The translations under genes were made by a program, and so were the position numbers. Below are positions 1 through 8,304 of a stretch of DNA of 64,000 nt, one piece after another. The first letter of the stretch is position 1. Each line of letters starts with the position of its first letter. The notes under the pieces are model-generated. The model was not told the origin of the DNA. It did no database searches and was given only the letters and a program-made list of their open reading frames with translations. The DNA is from Lactobacillus sp. ESL0677 (lineage in GTDB: Bacteria > Bacillota > Bacilli > Lactobacillales > Lactobacillaceae), in NCBI RefSeq assembly GCF_029392875.1, contig NZ_CP113946.1:682001-746000 (forward strand), read 5' to 3'.

Positions 1-2
1 CG

Positions 3-1079
3 CAAGTTGAAAGTGCCTACTCATCAATGAGTGCAAGTAGTAGTACTTCTACTTCAATAAGTAACAGTACAAGTGTTTCTGGCTCGATGAGTGCAAGCAC
101 AAGCAAATCTGGTTCCTTAAGTATCAGTACTAGTGGTTCAATATCAGCTAGTGCAAGTATGAGAGCATCTGGTTCACTTAGTCATAGCGCAAGTGAAGTC
201 AAGTCGGCTAGTGTTAGTGCTAGTGAGTCTAAGTCAACTAGTGCAAGTACTTCTGCTTCAGCAGCAGGTATTAAGCCAGCAAGTAATACTCACCATAGTA
301 TTATCAAACCAGATAATAATGGTTCAACTTCAGGTAGTAACTCATCGAATAATGGTAGTTCGACCTCAGACAGTAATTCATCGAATAATGGTAGTTCAAC
401 CTCAGGTGGTAATTCATCAACTAATGGTGGTTCAATATCAGGCGGTGGTTCGACAACTAGTGGAACTTATACGCCAACATCAACTATTAATACAACTGGT
501 GGTTCAACTACTGGCGGTACGGTAACTGATCAAGATGGTGTCGTCAGAAAATTGCACCACAATGCTTACATTTATGATAATCAGGGTAAACGGATCGGCA
601 AGCTTGATATTGCTAGAGACTCTCTAGTTAAGACCTATGGAGAAAAGGTCATGATTAATGACCGTGCCTTCTACTCGATTGGTGATAATCGCTATATGGC
701 AGCAGGCAACTTTATTGGCTTTGAAGGTAAGCTGCACCACAATGCATATCTCTACGATAAAAACGGTAAACGTGTTGGTAAGACTGTCTTGAAGAAGGGC
801 AAGTGGATTAAAGCCTACGAAACGATTACTGTTAACGGTCGCAAGTTCTATCATTTACGAGATGGTCATTACTTAGCAGCTGGTAATGTGATTGGCTCTG
901 AACGTAAGTTAAAGCACAATGCTTATGTTTATAACAGTAAGGGTCACCGCATCGGTACAGAGGTGTTGAAGAAAGGTAAGAAAATTAAGACATATAGTAC
1001 TAAGACAATAAAGGGCAGAAAGTGTTATAATATTCGCTATGGTAGATATGTCTTAGCATCAAAATTTAATAAAAAATAA
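3..1079 (+). CDS. Serine-rich repeat glycoprotein, C-terminal part with three SLAP domains (5' end outside window)
   Basis: The reading frame is open at the left edge (from base 3), so only the C-terminus is seen. Residues up to about 90 are Ser-rich dipeptide repeats (SAS/STS/SGS). A Gly/Ser/Asn linker follows, with NNGSSTSG-type units. From about nt 535 there are three SLAP-like repeats, each opening with K-L-H/K-H-N-A-Y and ending in a Tyr/Lys-rich strand pair. There is no LPXTG motif or C-terminal membrane anchor. The layout matches the C-terminus of the 3,655-residue SRRP at 17431-28398. As the gene directly upstream of the SecA2 cluster, it is the obvious substrate of that export and glycosylation system (inference). 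SLAP domains are known to bind secondary cell-wall polymers non-covalently. Confidence 0.85.
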   Translation, partial: QVESAYSSMSASSSTSTSISNSTSVSGSMSASTSKSGSLSISTSGSISASASMRASGSLSHSASEVKSASVSASESKSTSASTSASAAGIKPASNTHHSIIKPDNNGSTSGSNSSNNGSSTSDSNSSNNGSSTSGGNSSTNGGSISGGGSTTSGTYTPTSTINTTGGSTTGGTVTDQDGVVRKLHHNAYIYDNQGKRIGKLDIARDSLVKTYGEKVMINDRAFYSIGDNRYMAAGNFIGFEGKLHHNAYLYDKNGKRVGKTVLKKGKWIKAYETITVNGRKFYHLRDGHYLAAGNVIGSERKLKHNAYVYNSKGHRIGTEVLKKGKKIKTYSTKTIKGRKCYNIRYGRYVLASKFNKK

Positions 1080-1080
1080 G

Positions 1081-1109
1081 TTAATTTAGTGATAAAATAA
1101 GGTTATAAT
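1081..1109 (+). promoter_or_regulatory. Possible promoter ahead of the accessory Sec operon
   Basis: A consensus -10 TATAAT lies at 1104-1109 with a poor -35 TTAATT (1081-1086) at 17-bp spacing. It sits just upstream of a strong hairpin terminator, so any transcript from it would have to read through. The weak -35 makes this uncertain. Confidence 0.35.
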
Positions 1110-1137
1110 CTTATGTAAGCTGAATGACGTTAAAAGA

Positions 1138-1174
1138 GCATTCCGAATATACTTTATTGGGAATGCTTTTTATT
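1138..1174 (+). terminator. Rho-independent terminator after the SRRP gene
   Basis: The perfect 7-bp stem GCATTCC (1138-1144) / GGAATGC (1160-1166) is followed by TTTTTATTT. It separates the SRRP gene from the accessory Sec operon. No convincing promoter lies between it and the next start codon, so it may act as a partial terminator or attenuator. Confidence 0.75.
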
Positions 1175-1198
1175 TGAAAATTGGAAAATGTAGTTGTC

Positions 1199-1906
1199 AT
1201 GAAAAATGTAGTTATTGGTGAATATTTAACAAAAACTCCTGACAAGCCAGTTGATCTTGTGGGTATTTCACAAAAATTAGTAGCCTCTGTTAGTAAGTTT
1301 GACATTGAGACGGATATTGTCGTTAATTTTGAAAATAAACAAGAATTACCACCTTTAGTTAAGGTGACGCAGTATCAACCGTTTGCGCACTATCCTTATC
1401 AAGGATTAAAATTTTTTTTTACAAGATGGGAATTTGCTTATGAGTATTTATTAGCACATCGTGAGATTGATCAGGCAGCGCTGGTTGATATTGGCGATGT
1501 TGAAATGCTGAATTATCCGTTTAATGAGATTGAGGATAACATCTTATATATTGGTGATGAAAATAATGATTTGAACACCTATATTATCAATGATGATAGC
1601 AAGCCAGATTACCTAGAAGATTTTACACAAAAAAATAGGTATCTCCAGTTATTAAATGCTGGTGTTCTTGTTGGGACACGTGCAACTTTACTTGAGTTTT
1701 TGGGTATTTTTATGAAGCTTTATACTGATGATACTGTTCAGGAATATTTAGATTATGGTGACACTCATTTTGGCTTTTTTGAAATGGCAATTGTTAATTA
1801 TATTGCGTATACCTTTTTTGATGGTCGGATCTGTCATGGACGTAAGGTGGCAACACGGTTTATGTATAATGATCAATCAGTAAAATCTTGGTTTAAGCAT
1901 AAGTAA
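1199..1906 (+). CDS. Putative GT-A-like glycosyltransferase of the SRRP locus
   Basis: A 235-residue cytoplasmic protein; a TTG at 1181 would add six residues, but the ATG at 1199 is preferred. Neither start has a strong Shine-Dalgarno. The segment ALVDIGDVEMLNYPF (about residues 95-110) resembles the DxD-type metal/nucleotide-sugar motif and following hydrophobic strand of GT-A transferases. NAGVLVGTRATLLEFL further on resembles the acceptor-side segment of these enzymes. No signal peptide or membrane span is seen. Its place as first gene of the SecA2 cluster suggests it adds a further sugar to the SRRPs after GtfA/GtfB. The family assignment rests on motif resemblance only and could be wrong. 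Confidence 0.5.
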   Translation: MKNVVIGEYLTKTPDKPVDLVGISQKLVASVSKFDIETDIVVNFENKQELPPLVKVTQYQPFAHYPYQGLKFFFTRWEFAYEYLLAHREIDQAALVDIGDVEMLNYPFNEIEDNILYIGDENNDLNTYIINDDSKPDYLEDFTQKNRYLQLLNAGVLVGTRATLLEFLGIFMKLYTDDTVQEYLDYGDTHFGFFEMAIVNYIAYTFFDGRICHGRKVATRFMYNDQSVKSWFKHK

Positions 1907-1917
1907 GGAAGGATTAA

Positions 1918-2679
1918 ATGACTGAAGAAGAAGTAATTGCACTTTGTGCAGGACATGACTTTGTCTATAAAACTGGTAATCCAGAAATAATGATTTATTT
2001 TGGTCGTAGTGCTGTTTTAATGATTCGACTTAATCCTGATCATACAATTGGTTTTGCCTCACATATTGAGTTTTATCCATCTAGTCGGCACTGGCATTGG
2101 GATCAAGTCAATCAGTGCATCTTGTTTACTGATGAAGCAGACAAAAAAGTTATCGAAAAGTACGCACCACCTGTAGTTGAGGCGGGGAAGTATATTAGCT
2201 TAGTTTCTTTAACTAAGGAGCATACACGTTATGTTGCTTATTTAACGTTGAATATGTATCCTGCTGTGCAGCCGGCAGCTGAGCTCAGTCGCCAGCGCCT
2301 GATGTTAATTGCTGATAAATATGTGGCAGCTAATCGAATAGAGATTAATAAGTATATGATACTTAAGCAAGGCGAGGTAGCTGGTCTTAGTGGTCAAAGT
2401 GACTGGGAGTTAATTAATTCGGCTTGGCAGAAGCTTGCCCACGATAGCCAGATTAAGCATGTTTGCTTTTCGTTTAGTGGCTTGCCGCCAGTGACGGTAG
2501 AAATTTTTTCTGACGAGCTACAATTTCAGCTTGCAGATAACAAAAATCAGTATATTGCTGGATTACGTCGAGACATTTTGTTACTATTATCACAGTTGCT
2601 TATTAAGCATAACCAACAAATAATGGCTGAAGAAAAGCAGCTTAGTCCGGTATTAATGTTAAAGGATTTGATTAAGTAA
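1918..2679 (+). CDS. Unknown protein of the accessory Sec cluster
   Basis: 253 residues with a good AAGGA Shine-Dalgarno, starting 11 nt after the previous gene and sharing one base with the next (TAATG). There is no signal peptide or membrane span. The N-terminal half is beta-rich; IEFYPSSRHWHWDQVNQ (about residues 47-63) followed by ILFTDEAD looks like the small beta-sandwich add-ons seen beside bacterial glycosyltransferases. The C-terminal half is helical. I do not recognise the family. Its position directly before asp3 suggests a glycosylation or Asp-complex partner. It could be a divergent Asp or a lectin-like accessory domain. Confidence 0.6.
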   Translation: MTEEEVIALCAGHDFVYKTGNPEIMIYFGRSAVLMIRLNPDHTIGFASHIEFYPSSRHWHWDQVNQCILFTDEADKKVIEKYAPPVVEAGKYISLVSLTKEHTRYVAYLTLNMYPAVQPAAELSRQRLMLIADKYVAANRIEINKYMILKQGEVAGLSGQSDWELINSAWQKLAHDSQIKHVCFSFSGLPPVTVEIFSDELQFQLADNKNQYIAGLRRDILLLLSQLLIKHNQQIMAEEKQLSPVLMLKDLIK

Positions 2680-3443
2680 TGATTGAAGATGAATTATTAA
2701 CTGTACACTTCTTTTTCAGGCCTCAAAGCATGAAATATATTTATATGTATGGTGCTAAAGTTCATTTTGAAGATGAAGATTTGTTATACAGCAATGCGAT
2801 TGTTTCTCCAGGTAGATCATTAATTTCATGGCATAATGATAATATCGCGTCAGATATTATTTTGCCAGAATTGCCAAATAATGTTGACTATCAATTCAAA
2901 ATATTTAGTCAGGAAAAGCCAGATAACTCTCTGGCATTAGCATTAACAACTTTTAATGGTAAAGAGCAATTTGATTATAAAATTTTTACAACTAAAGAAG
3001 CAAAATTTAGTTTGGAGTCCAAAGAAACAGGGTATCAGTTTGATTTAATAAGTTTGGGCAATTCGCAGCTGCGGTTTCATCATTTATTGCTTGCAAGGGC
3101 ACCAATTATTGATGACTATACTTTTACGGTTAAAGATATTTGTGCTGTTCGCACAATCTTGGTGCATTATAATCGCGCCCAAAATACCAATAAATTGCAT
3201 GTCCGGGTTAGGACGCATACTTCAACTATACAGACGATTAGTTTCGCACCAGCAGAAGATCACTTGTTCATTTTTATTCCTGTGCAGGTTAATGGTCAGG
3301 GGCAATTTACCGAGCAGCAGTTGGTGGCACTAGCGGCTTATATTGAAGGCTTTAGAGCTAGTGGCAAAGTTTTGCAGATTGAGAATAATCAGTCAACGGC
3401 AGCATTAGTTAAGGCAATCAGACAGTATATTAGTAAAAAATAA
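2679..3443 (+). CDS. asp3: Accessory Sec system protein Asp3 (extended)
   Basis: 254 residues. The N-terminal half has the Asp3 pattern: KYIYMYGAKVHF near residue 17, then SPGRSLISWHND and ELPNNVDYQFKI, matching the Y-x-Y-G and S-W/LP..-Y-x-I features I know from Asp3. In streptococci Asp1-Asp2-Asp3 form a complex that binds SecA2 and the preprotein. The C-terminal half (from about residue 140) is extra relative to the shorter streptococcal Asp3 and has no recognisable motif. It is translationally coupled to the upstream gene and followed 9 nt later by gtfA. Asp3 here lies far from asp1 and asp2, which end the operon. Confidence 0.7.
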   Translation: MIEDELLTVHFFFRPQSMKYIYMYGAKVHFEDEDLLYSNAIVSPGRSLISWHNDNIASDIILPELPNNVDYQFKIFSQEKPDNSLALALTTFNGKEQFDYKIFTTKEAKFSLESKETGYQFDLISLGNSQLRFHHLLLARAPIIDDYTFTVKDICAVRTILVHYNRAQNTNKLHVRVRTHTSTIQTISFAPAEDHLFIFIPVQVNGQGQFTEQQLVALAAYIEGFRASGKVLQIENNQSTAALVKAIRQYISKK

Positions 3444-3452
3444 GGAGAGAAA

Positions 3453-4907
3453 ATGGATTTTTTTGTTAACCAAGCGATGGGGATGGGTAACTCAGGAATT
3501 GAGCACTCTGAGTTTTACCGTGCCAAACGATTCGAAGAAGCAGGTATTCCTTACCGCTTCATCTTTTTAGCAGAAGTGCCAGAATTGCATAAGGCAATGG
3601 CCAAGTGGCGTCTCAAGAATGAGAATGTCATCAATATGTGGGAGTACTTTGTCTTGGGGGATGACTATTTAAAACATGGTCTAACTGAAACTTTCCCTGC
3701 TAAGAAAGTGCGTGTCTTGTCTGATGCTACTAATACGATGCGGATGAACGAATTTTATACTGATTCTGGTTTGCACATTGTGCATCACTTTGTTAAAGAG
3801 AAGAACAAGCAAAAGCCTGAAAGTAAGATCTTGATGGTACGTGCATACCAAACACAAATCTTCAGTACCAAGACCGGTGAATTGAAGGTTTCTTATGAAA
3901 CAATCAATAACGCTCATGAAGAGGGACGCTTGCAAAATATTCACCTATATTCAGAGCGTGGGGAACATCTCTACTTTGCCAATATTGTGCGCTTATACCG
4001 TTACTTTTTTGAACAATTGGATCGCTTCTTTGGCGGCAAGAGTAATTTCTATATCGACCGTGGTGATTGGGCTGACGAAGCATTGATGCATGAGCCGATT
4101 CCTGATGCTAAGATTATTTACTTAATCCATGCCGACCACTTAGCTGATCGTAATGATCCTGCTAAGCCGTTTTGGAACAATTATTATGAGTACCTACTTG
4201 ACCATATTAAACATGTTGACCGTATCGTTGTCTCGACTGAGCAACAACGCCAAGATTTGTTAATTGATTTTCCTGATGAAGCTGACAAAATCTGGGCGAT
4301 TCCGGTTGGGGGCATTAGTGATAAGCCGAAGAAGATTAAAGACCGCAAGCCTGATGGCTTGAAATTAATTACCGCATCGCGATTAGCCAAGGAAAAGCAT
4401 GTTGATATTGCCGAAAAAGCTGTCATTGAATTACATAATGAGGGTAAGAATGTCAGTTTTGATATTTATGGTGTTGGTGAAGAAAAGAAGCACCTTGAGG
4501 AGATTGTAAAGGAAAACCATGCTGAAAGTTATGTTCATGTACGGGGCTTATCACAGCATTTGGAGCTGGTATATCCGCGTCATGATGCGTTTGTTTCAAC
4601 TTCATTTTCCGAAGGTTTTGGTTTGACGTATATCGAAGCATTAAACGCGGCTTTACCAGTTGTGACGTTTAATGCGCGCTTTGGGGCAACACAATTGATT
4701 CGTGATGGTGAAAATGGCTTCATTGAAGACTTTAAGCGTGACGATGAAAAGTATGATGTCGCGCAAATTAAAAAAGGAATCACACGGTTACTCAATGCCG
4801 ATTATTTAAAACTGCGTCGTAATACGCAAGTTGGAATTGATAAATATCGTAATAGTGCAATTGCAAAAGAGTGGGAGAAGTTAGTCAATGGATTACGAAC
4901 TAATTAA
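3453..4907 (+). CDS. gtfA: SRRP O-GlcNAc transferase catalytic subunit GtfA
   Basis: 484 residues, GT-B fold, GT4-like. The N-terminus MGMGNSGIEHSEFYRA corresponds to the substrate-pocket start of GtfA. The middle has DRGDWADEALMH and a VVSTEQQ segment. The C-terminal Rossmann half carries LITASRLAKEKHVDIA and STSFSEGFGLTYIEAL (Glu near residues 386 and 394), the nucleotide-sugar-binding E-x7-E region. GtfA with GtfB transfers GlcNAc to Ser/Thr of SRR domains in the cytosol before export. Strong AAGGAGAG Shine-Dalgarno; overlaps gtfB by 20 nt. Length matches streptococcal GtfA. Confidence 0.93.
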   Translation: MDFFVNQAMGMGNSGIEHSEFYRAKRFEEAGIPYRFIFLAEVPELHKAMAKWRLKNENVINMWEYFVLGDDYLKHGLTETFPAKKVRVLSDATNTMRMNEFYTDSGLHIVHHFVKEKNKQKPESKILMVRAYQTQIFSTKTGELKVSYETINNAHEEGRLQNIHLYSERGEHLYFANIVRLYRYFFEQLDRFFGGKSNFYIDRGDWADEALMHEPIPDAKIIYLIHADHLADRNDPAKPFWNNYYEYLLDHIKHVDRIVVSTEQQRQDLLIDFPDEADKIWAIPVGGISDKPKKIKDRKPDGLKLITASRLAKEKHVDIAEKAVIELHNEGKNVSFDIYGVGEEKKHLEEIVKENHAESYVHVRGLSQHLELVYPRHDAFVSTSFSEGFGLTYIEALNAALPVVTFNARFGATQLIRDGENGFIEDFKRDDEKYDVAQIKKGITRLLNADYLKLRRNTQVGIDKYRNSAIAKEWEKLVNGLRTN

Positions 4908-5739
4908 TGAAGTTAATAATTTAGGCGGTAACGTTTTAAAAGCAGTTAAAGCAAGACTAAAACAAAGTAACGGTCAACTGCTCTGTTTAACCTCGATGCC
5001 TAATATGCGGAACTTTTTGCAGGCAAACGGTATTAATGGTACAACCTTAATCGACCATCTAACTGGTCGCACCTATGATCCTAAGAGCTATCGGTATTTT
5101 AATGAAATTAATATCCCTAGTATGGATTATGTACAAATGCAAAAAGATGGTAGTCTTTTCGTTGATGATCAAGGGATTTTTATTGCGCGAGAATATATGT
5201 TTCCTAATACTCGGCGGGCTGCACAAGATATTCGTTATTTGAATCCAGATGGCAGCTATGACTATATTGAAGAGTACGCTTCAGATGGTAAAGTATATAG
5301 TCACCTTTATTATGCTAATGGCAAATTAGAAGAGATTGAATTTGTTGATATGCAGGGACAGCCAGTTGTCCGCTATTTTTACTATGAAGGTAACCTTAAT
5401 TTTGTTACAGTTGAAGATCCTAAAAAACATGAGGTAATTGCGCGATATAATAATTTACTTGATTTTTATGTTGACCAGTTAAGTAAATGGCTGACTAAGG
5501 ATGATACAGTTAACATTAACTTTTTGGGTGTTGAATTAACTGCGCTGCAGAATACTAAATCGCATAATCAATTTTATCTATCGGAAGACCCAATGGATAA
5601 TAATGGCAAGGTGCGTGGCAATTTAGCTAGTATTTTAAAGGATATAATTCCATATATTACTACGGTTAAGATGAACAATGCAGCGTACAAGAAATTGCGT
5701 CATGCAACAGTACCATTAAAGAAAGCCGAAATTGTCTAA
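4888..5739 (+). CDS. gtfB: Short GtfB-like glycosylation chaperone (C-terminal half absent)
   Basis: 283 residues. The N-terminal portion follows GtfB: a short Rossmann-like start with LLCLTSMPNM, then a beta-rich add-on domain (IPSMDYVQMQKDG, ARE, DIRYLNPDGSYDYIEEY, YYEGNLNFV) that in GtfB binds acceptor peptide and GtfA. Streptococcal GtfB is about 440-450 residues and continues with a GT-B-like C-terminal domain. Here the protein ends soon after the position-200 region, and no remnant of the missing part is visible before the next gene at 5760. It may still work as the activating chaperone, because the catalytic site is in GtfA. The start overlaps gtfA and has a GGGAGAA ribosome site. Confidence 0.75.
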   Translation: MDYELINEVNNLGGNVLKAVKARLKQSNGQLLCLTSMPNMRNFLQANGINGTTLIDHLTGRTYDPKSYRYFNEINIPSMDYVQMQKDGSLFVDDQGIFIAREYMFPNTRRAAQDIRYLNPDGSYDYIEEYASDGKVYSHLYYANGKLEEIEFVDMQGQPVVRYFYYEGNLNFVTVEDPKKHEVIARYNNLLDFYVDQLSKWLTKDDTVNINFLGVELTALQNTKSHNQFYLSEDPMDNNGKVRGNLASILKDIIPYITTVKMNNAAYKKLRHATVPLKKAEIV

Positions 5740-5759
5740 TAAATTTTTGAGGTGTGCTA

Positions 5760-5936
5760 ATGAAAAATTCATTGTCCAAAAAAATTGAAGAAGATTTTGC
5801 GTATGAAAAGAAGGAGTTGCCTTCAATGAAAGAACGACGCAAAACAAAAGCAGAATTGATGGTAGCGCTGATGAATATTTTGGTTGGTGCCAGCATTTTG
5901 GTTGGTATGTTACTACCGCTGCTTAATTTGAAATAA
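5760..5936 (+). CDS. Small single-span membrane protein, Asp4/SecE-like
   Basis: 58 residues. The ATG at 5760 is chosen over an in-frame GTG at 5754 because GAGG at 5749-5752 is correctly spaced for the ATG. The N-terminal 30 residues are charged and helical (KKIEEDFAYEKKEL..KERRKTKAE). They are followed by one hydrophobic span, LMVALMNILVGASILVGMLL, near the C-terminus. This is the size and topology of SecE and of the streptococcal accessory protein Asp4, and it sits directly before secA2/secY2. I infer a SecE-like third channel component. The identification is by context and topology, not by a specific motif. Confidence 0.6.
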   Translation: MKNSLSKKIEEDFAYEKKELPSMKERRKTKAELMVALMNILVGASILVGMLLPLLNLK

Positions 5937-5938
5937 TC

Positions 5939-8281
5939 ATGCATATTAGAAATAACCGATACTGGCGGAAAACAAACCAGATTGTAAAATTAAAAGCTGA
6001 ATATGAACAATTAAGTGATGAAGATTTACAAGCTAAGACTAAAGAATTTCGTAAACGAATTCAGGAAGGTGCATCACTTAGCTCTTTATTAGTTGAAGCT
6101 TATGCGGTAGTTTGTGAAGCTGATAAACGAGTCTTAGGATTATCACCTTATGCTGTACAGATTTTTGGTGCAGTTGCCATGCAATATCACAATGTTATTG
6201 AAATGAAAACTGGTGAAGGCAAGACCCTAACGGCGACTATGCCAATGTATTTACACGGCTTGAGTGGGAGTGGTAATTTCTTGATTACTTCTAATGGCTA
6301 TTTGGCTAAGCGTGATGCACTTAATATGGGTCGAGTTTATCGCTGGTTAGGCTTGAGCGTTGGCTATAACGAAGAAACTGAAGAAGAACAGGATCAAATT
6401 AAGCAGAAAAAGGTAATCTATAGCAATGATATTGTTTATACAGATGGGGGTACATTTGGCTTTGATTATTTAACTAATAATTTAGTTAGTTCCGCTAATC
6501 AGCAATTTATGCCTTCATTTAAGTTTGCTTTAATTGATGAAATTGACGCTGTTTTGCTTGACTTAGCCACTACACCATTAGTCATTTCAGGACGACCTAA
6601 GGGTAAGTCTAATTATCCTATCTTGGCTGATAAGTTCATCAAAATTTGTGAAAAAGATGTTGATTATGCCTTAAGTCCGGACAAAAAAAGTGTTTGGTTC
6701 TTAGCTGCAGGCATCAAAAAAGCTGAAAAATTCTTTAAAATAAAAAATATTTTAACAAAAGAATATTCAGACTTATACTGTCACCTAATATTTGCGTTGC
6801 AGGCCAACAAGATCCAAGTTCGTAATCGTGATTATATTGTTGAAGATAATAAGGTGATCTTGCTTGATAGAAACAGTGGTAGAAAAATGGTGGGAATGCA
6901 AATGCAGGCTGGTGTACAGCAGGCAATTGAAACTAAGGAAGGTTTAGAAAATAGCCCACAAGAGCAAGTTATAGCATCGATTACTTATCAGAACTTGTTT
7001 CGCTTGTTTCCACAATTAGCAGGAATGACAGGTACGGCTAAGGACGATAAGCAAGAGTTAATGCAGGTTTACCGTTTGAATGTTATTATAGTGCCAACTA
7101 ATAAGCCAAGTATTAGAAAGGATGAGCCTGACAAGGTTTTTTATACTGCCAAAGCTAAGTTAATGGCATCTTTGGAATTAGTTAAAAAGAGCTACAACCA
7201 AGGTAGACCTGTTCTAATTGAAACGGGTTCCTTAACTTTGTCAAATTTATATTCGGAAATGTTACTGCAAGCTCATATTCCACATAGTTTACTGAATGCA
7301 TGGTCAGTTTCGCAAGAAGCAACAATGATTAAGATTGCTGGTCAAGCTGGAATGATTACGGTTTCAACTTCATTAGCTGGTCGGGGAACCGATATTGTGC
7401 TTTCACCAGAAGCAAAAAAGGCTGGCGGCTTACTAGTTGTAGGGACAGAAAAGATGCCTTTGAAACGGATCGATGATCAATTACGTGGTCGTTCTGGTCG
7501 TCAGGGTCAAGAAGGAACTACGGTTTTTTATACATCATTACAAGATCAATTAGTTGGTCGTTTTCCTTCCAAAAAGATTGCTAAAAAAATTGCTCGTCAT
7601 GAGGATGATAAGCAGCAGGAAATTAAGCACAGCGGACGTTATCGGCGCTTTTTCAGACGCCTGCAGAAGAGTGTTAAGTATGAAGAACAATCTTCACGGT
7701 TTATGGTTTTAGAATATGGTGAAATTGCTCGTTTGCAACGTGAAGCAGTTTACAAGGTACGTGGTCAAATTATTAAGATGAACCAAGAACTCGATCAAGT
7801 TGTGATTCACAGTATGCAAAAAGCAATTAAAAATTTTTTGAGTAATGAAGATTTGTCTTTAGCCGAAATAAATGATTTTGTTTGTGATAATATGACTTCC
7901 GAATTTAAAAACGAAACTGAGTTAGAAACGGCTTCGTACAACAAGCGCGAACGCTTTTTAAACAGAACGGCTTTACAGGCTTTGCAAGCTAAGAAGCGAA
8001 AGCTTGCTAATGAGGATGCCTGGCAATATTATCTGCAACTAGCCATTGTGAAGGCAATTGATGATGCTTGGGTTGATGAAGTAGATAATCTTGAAGCGTT
8101 ACGGTCAGTAACAGCGCAAAGGTCAACGGGGCAGACTAACCCATTATTTGAATATCAAAAAGAAGCGTTAGCTAGCTTTAACCGAATGAAGGATGATATT
8201 ATTCGTAACATTATGCGTAATGTCCTCTGTTCCGAGGTTAGTGGTAGTAGCGTTAAAGGGATGCAGATTTATTTTGCTTAG
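5939..8281 (+). CDS. secA2: Accessory preprotein translocase ATPase SecA2
   Basis: 780 residues. Walker A is MKTGEGKT (Lys near residue 95), Walker B/DEAD-like is LIDEIDAVLLD, then LAGMTGTAKDDKQE, TSLAGRGTDIVLSP and DDQLRGRSGRQGQEG in the nucleotide-binding folds, all in canonical SecA order. The C-terminal metal-binding Cys/His tail of housekeeping SecA is lacking, as is usual for SecA2. It drives export of the glycosylated SRRPs through SecY2. It starts 2 nt after the previous stop with no clear Shine-Dalgarno, which suggests translational coupling. Confidence 0.95.
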   Translation: MHIRNNRYWRKTNQIVKLKAEYEQLSDEDLQAKTKEFRKRIQEGASLSSLLVEAYAVVCEADKRVLGLSPYAVQIFGAVAMQYHNVIEMKTGEGKTLTATMPMYLHGLSGSGNFLITSNGYLAKRDALNMGRVYRWLGLSVGYNEETEEEQDQIKQKKVIYSNDIVYTDGGTFGFDYLTNNLVSSANQQFMPSFKFALIDEIDAVLLDLATTPLVISGRPKGKSNYPILADKFIKICEKDVDYALSPDKKSVWFLAAGIKKAEKFFKIKNILTKEYSDLYCHLIFALQANKIQVRNRDYIVEDNKVILLDRNSGRKMVGMQMQAGVQQAIETKEGLENSPQEQVIASITYQNLFRLFPQLAGMTGTAKDDKQELMQVYRLNVIIVPTNKPSIRKDEPDKVFYTAKAKLMASLELVKKSYNQGRPVLIETGSLTLSNLYSEMLLQAHIPHSLLNAWSVSQEATMIKIAGQAGMITVSTSLAGRGTDIVLSPEAKKAGGLLVVGTEKMPLKRIDDQLRGRSGRQGQEGTTVFYTSLQDQLVGRFPSKKIAKKIARHEDDKQQEIKHSGRYRRFFRRLQKSVKYEEQSSRFMVLEYGEIARLQREAVYKVRGQIIKMNQELDQVVIHSMQKAIKNFLSNEDLSLAEINDFVCDNMTSEFKNETELETASYNKRERFLNRTALQALQAKKRKLANEDAWQYYLQLAIVKAIDDAWVDEVDNLEALRSVTAQRSTGQTNPLFEYQKEALASFNRMKDDIIRNIMRNVLCSEVSGSSVKGMQIYFA

Positions 8282-8304
8282 AAAAGAGAAAGGAACTGGC
8301 AACA

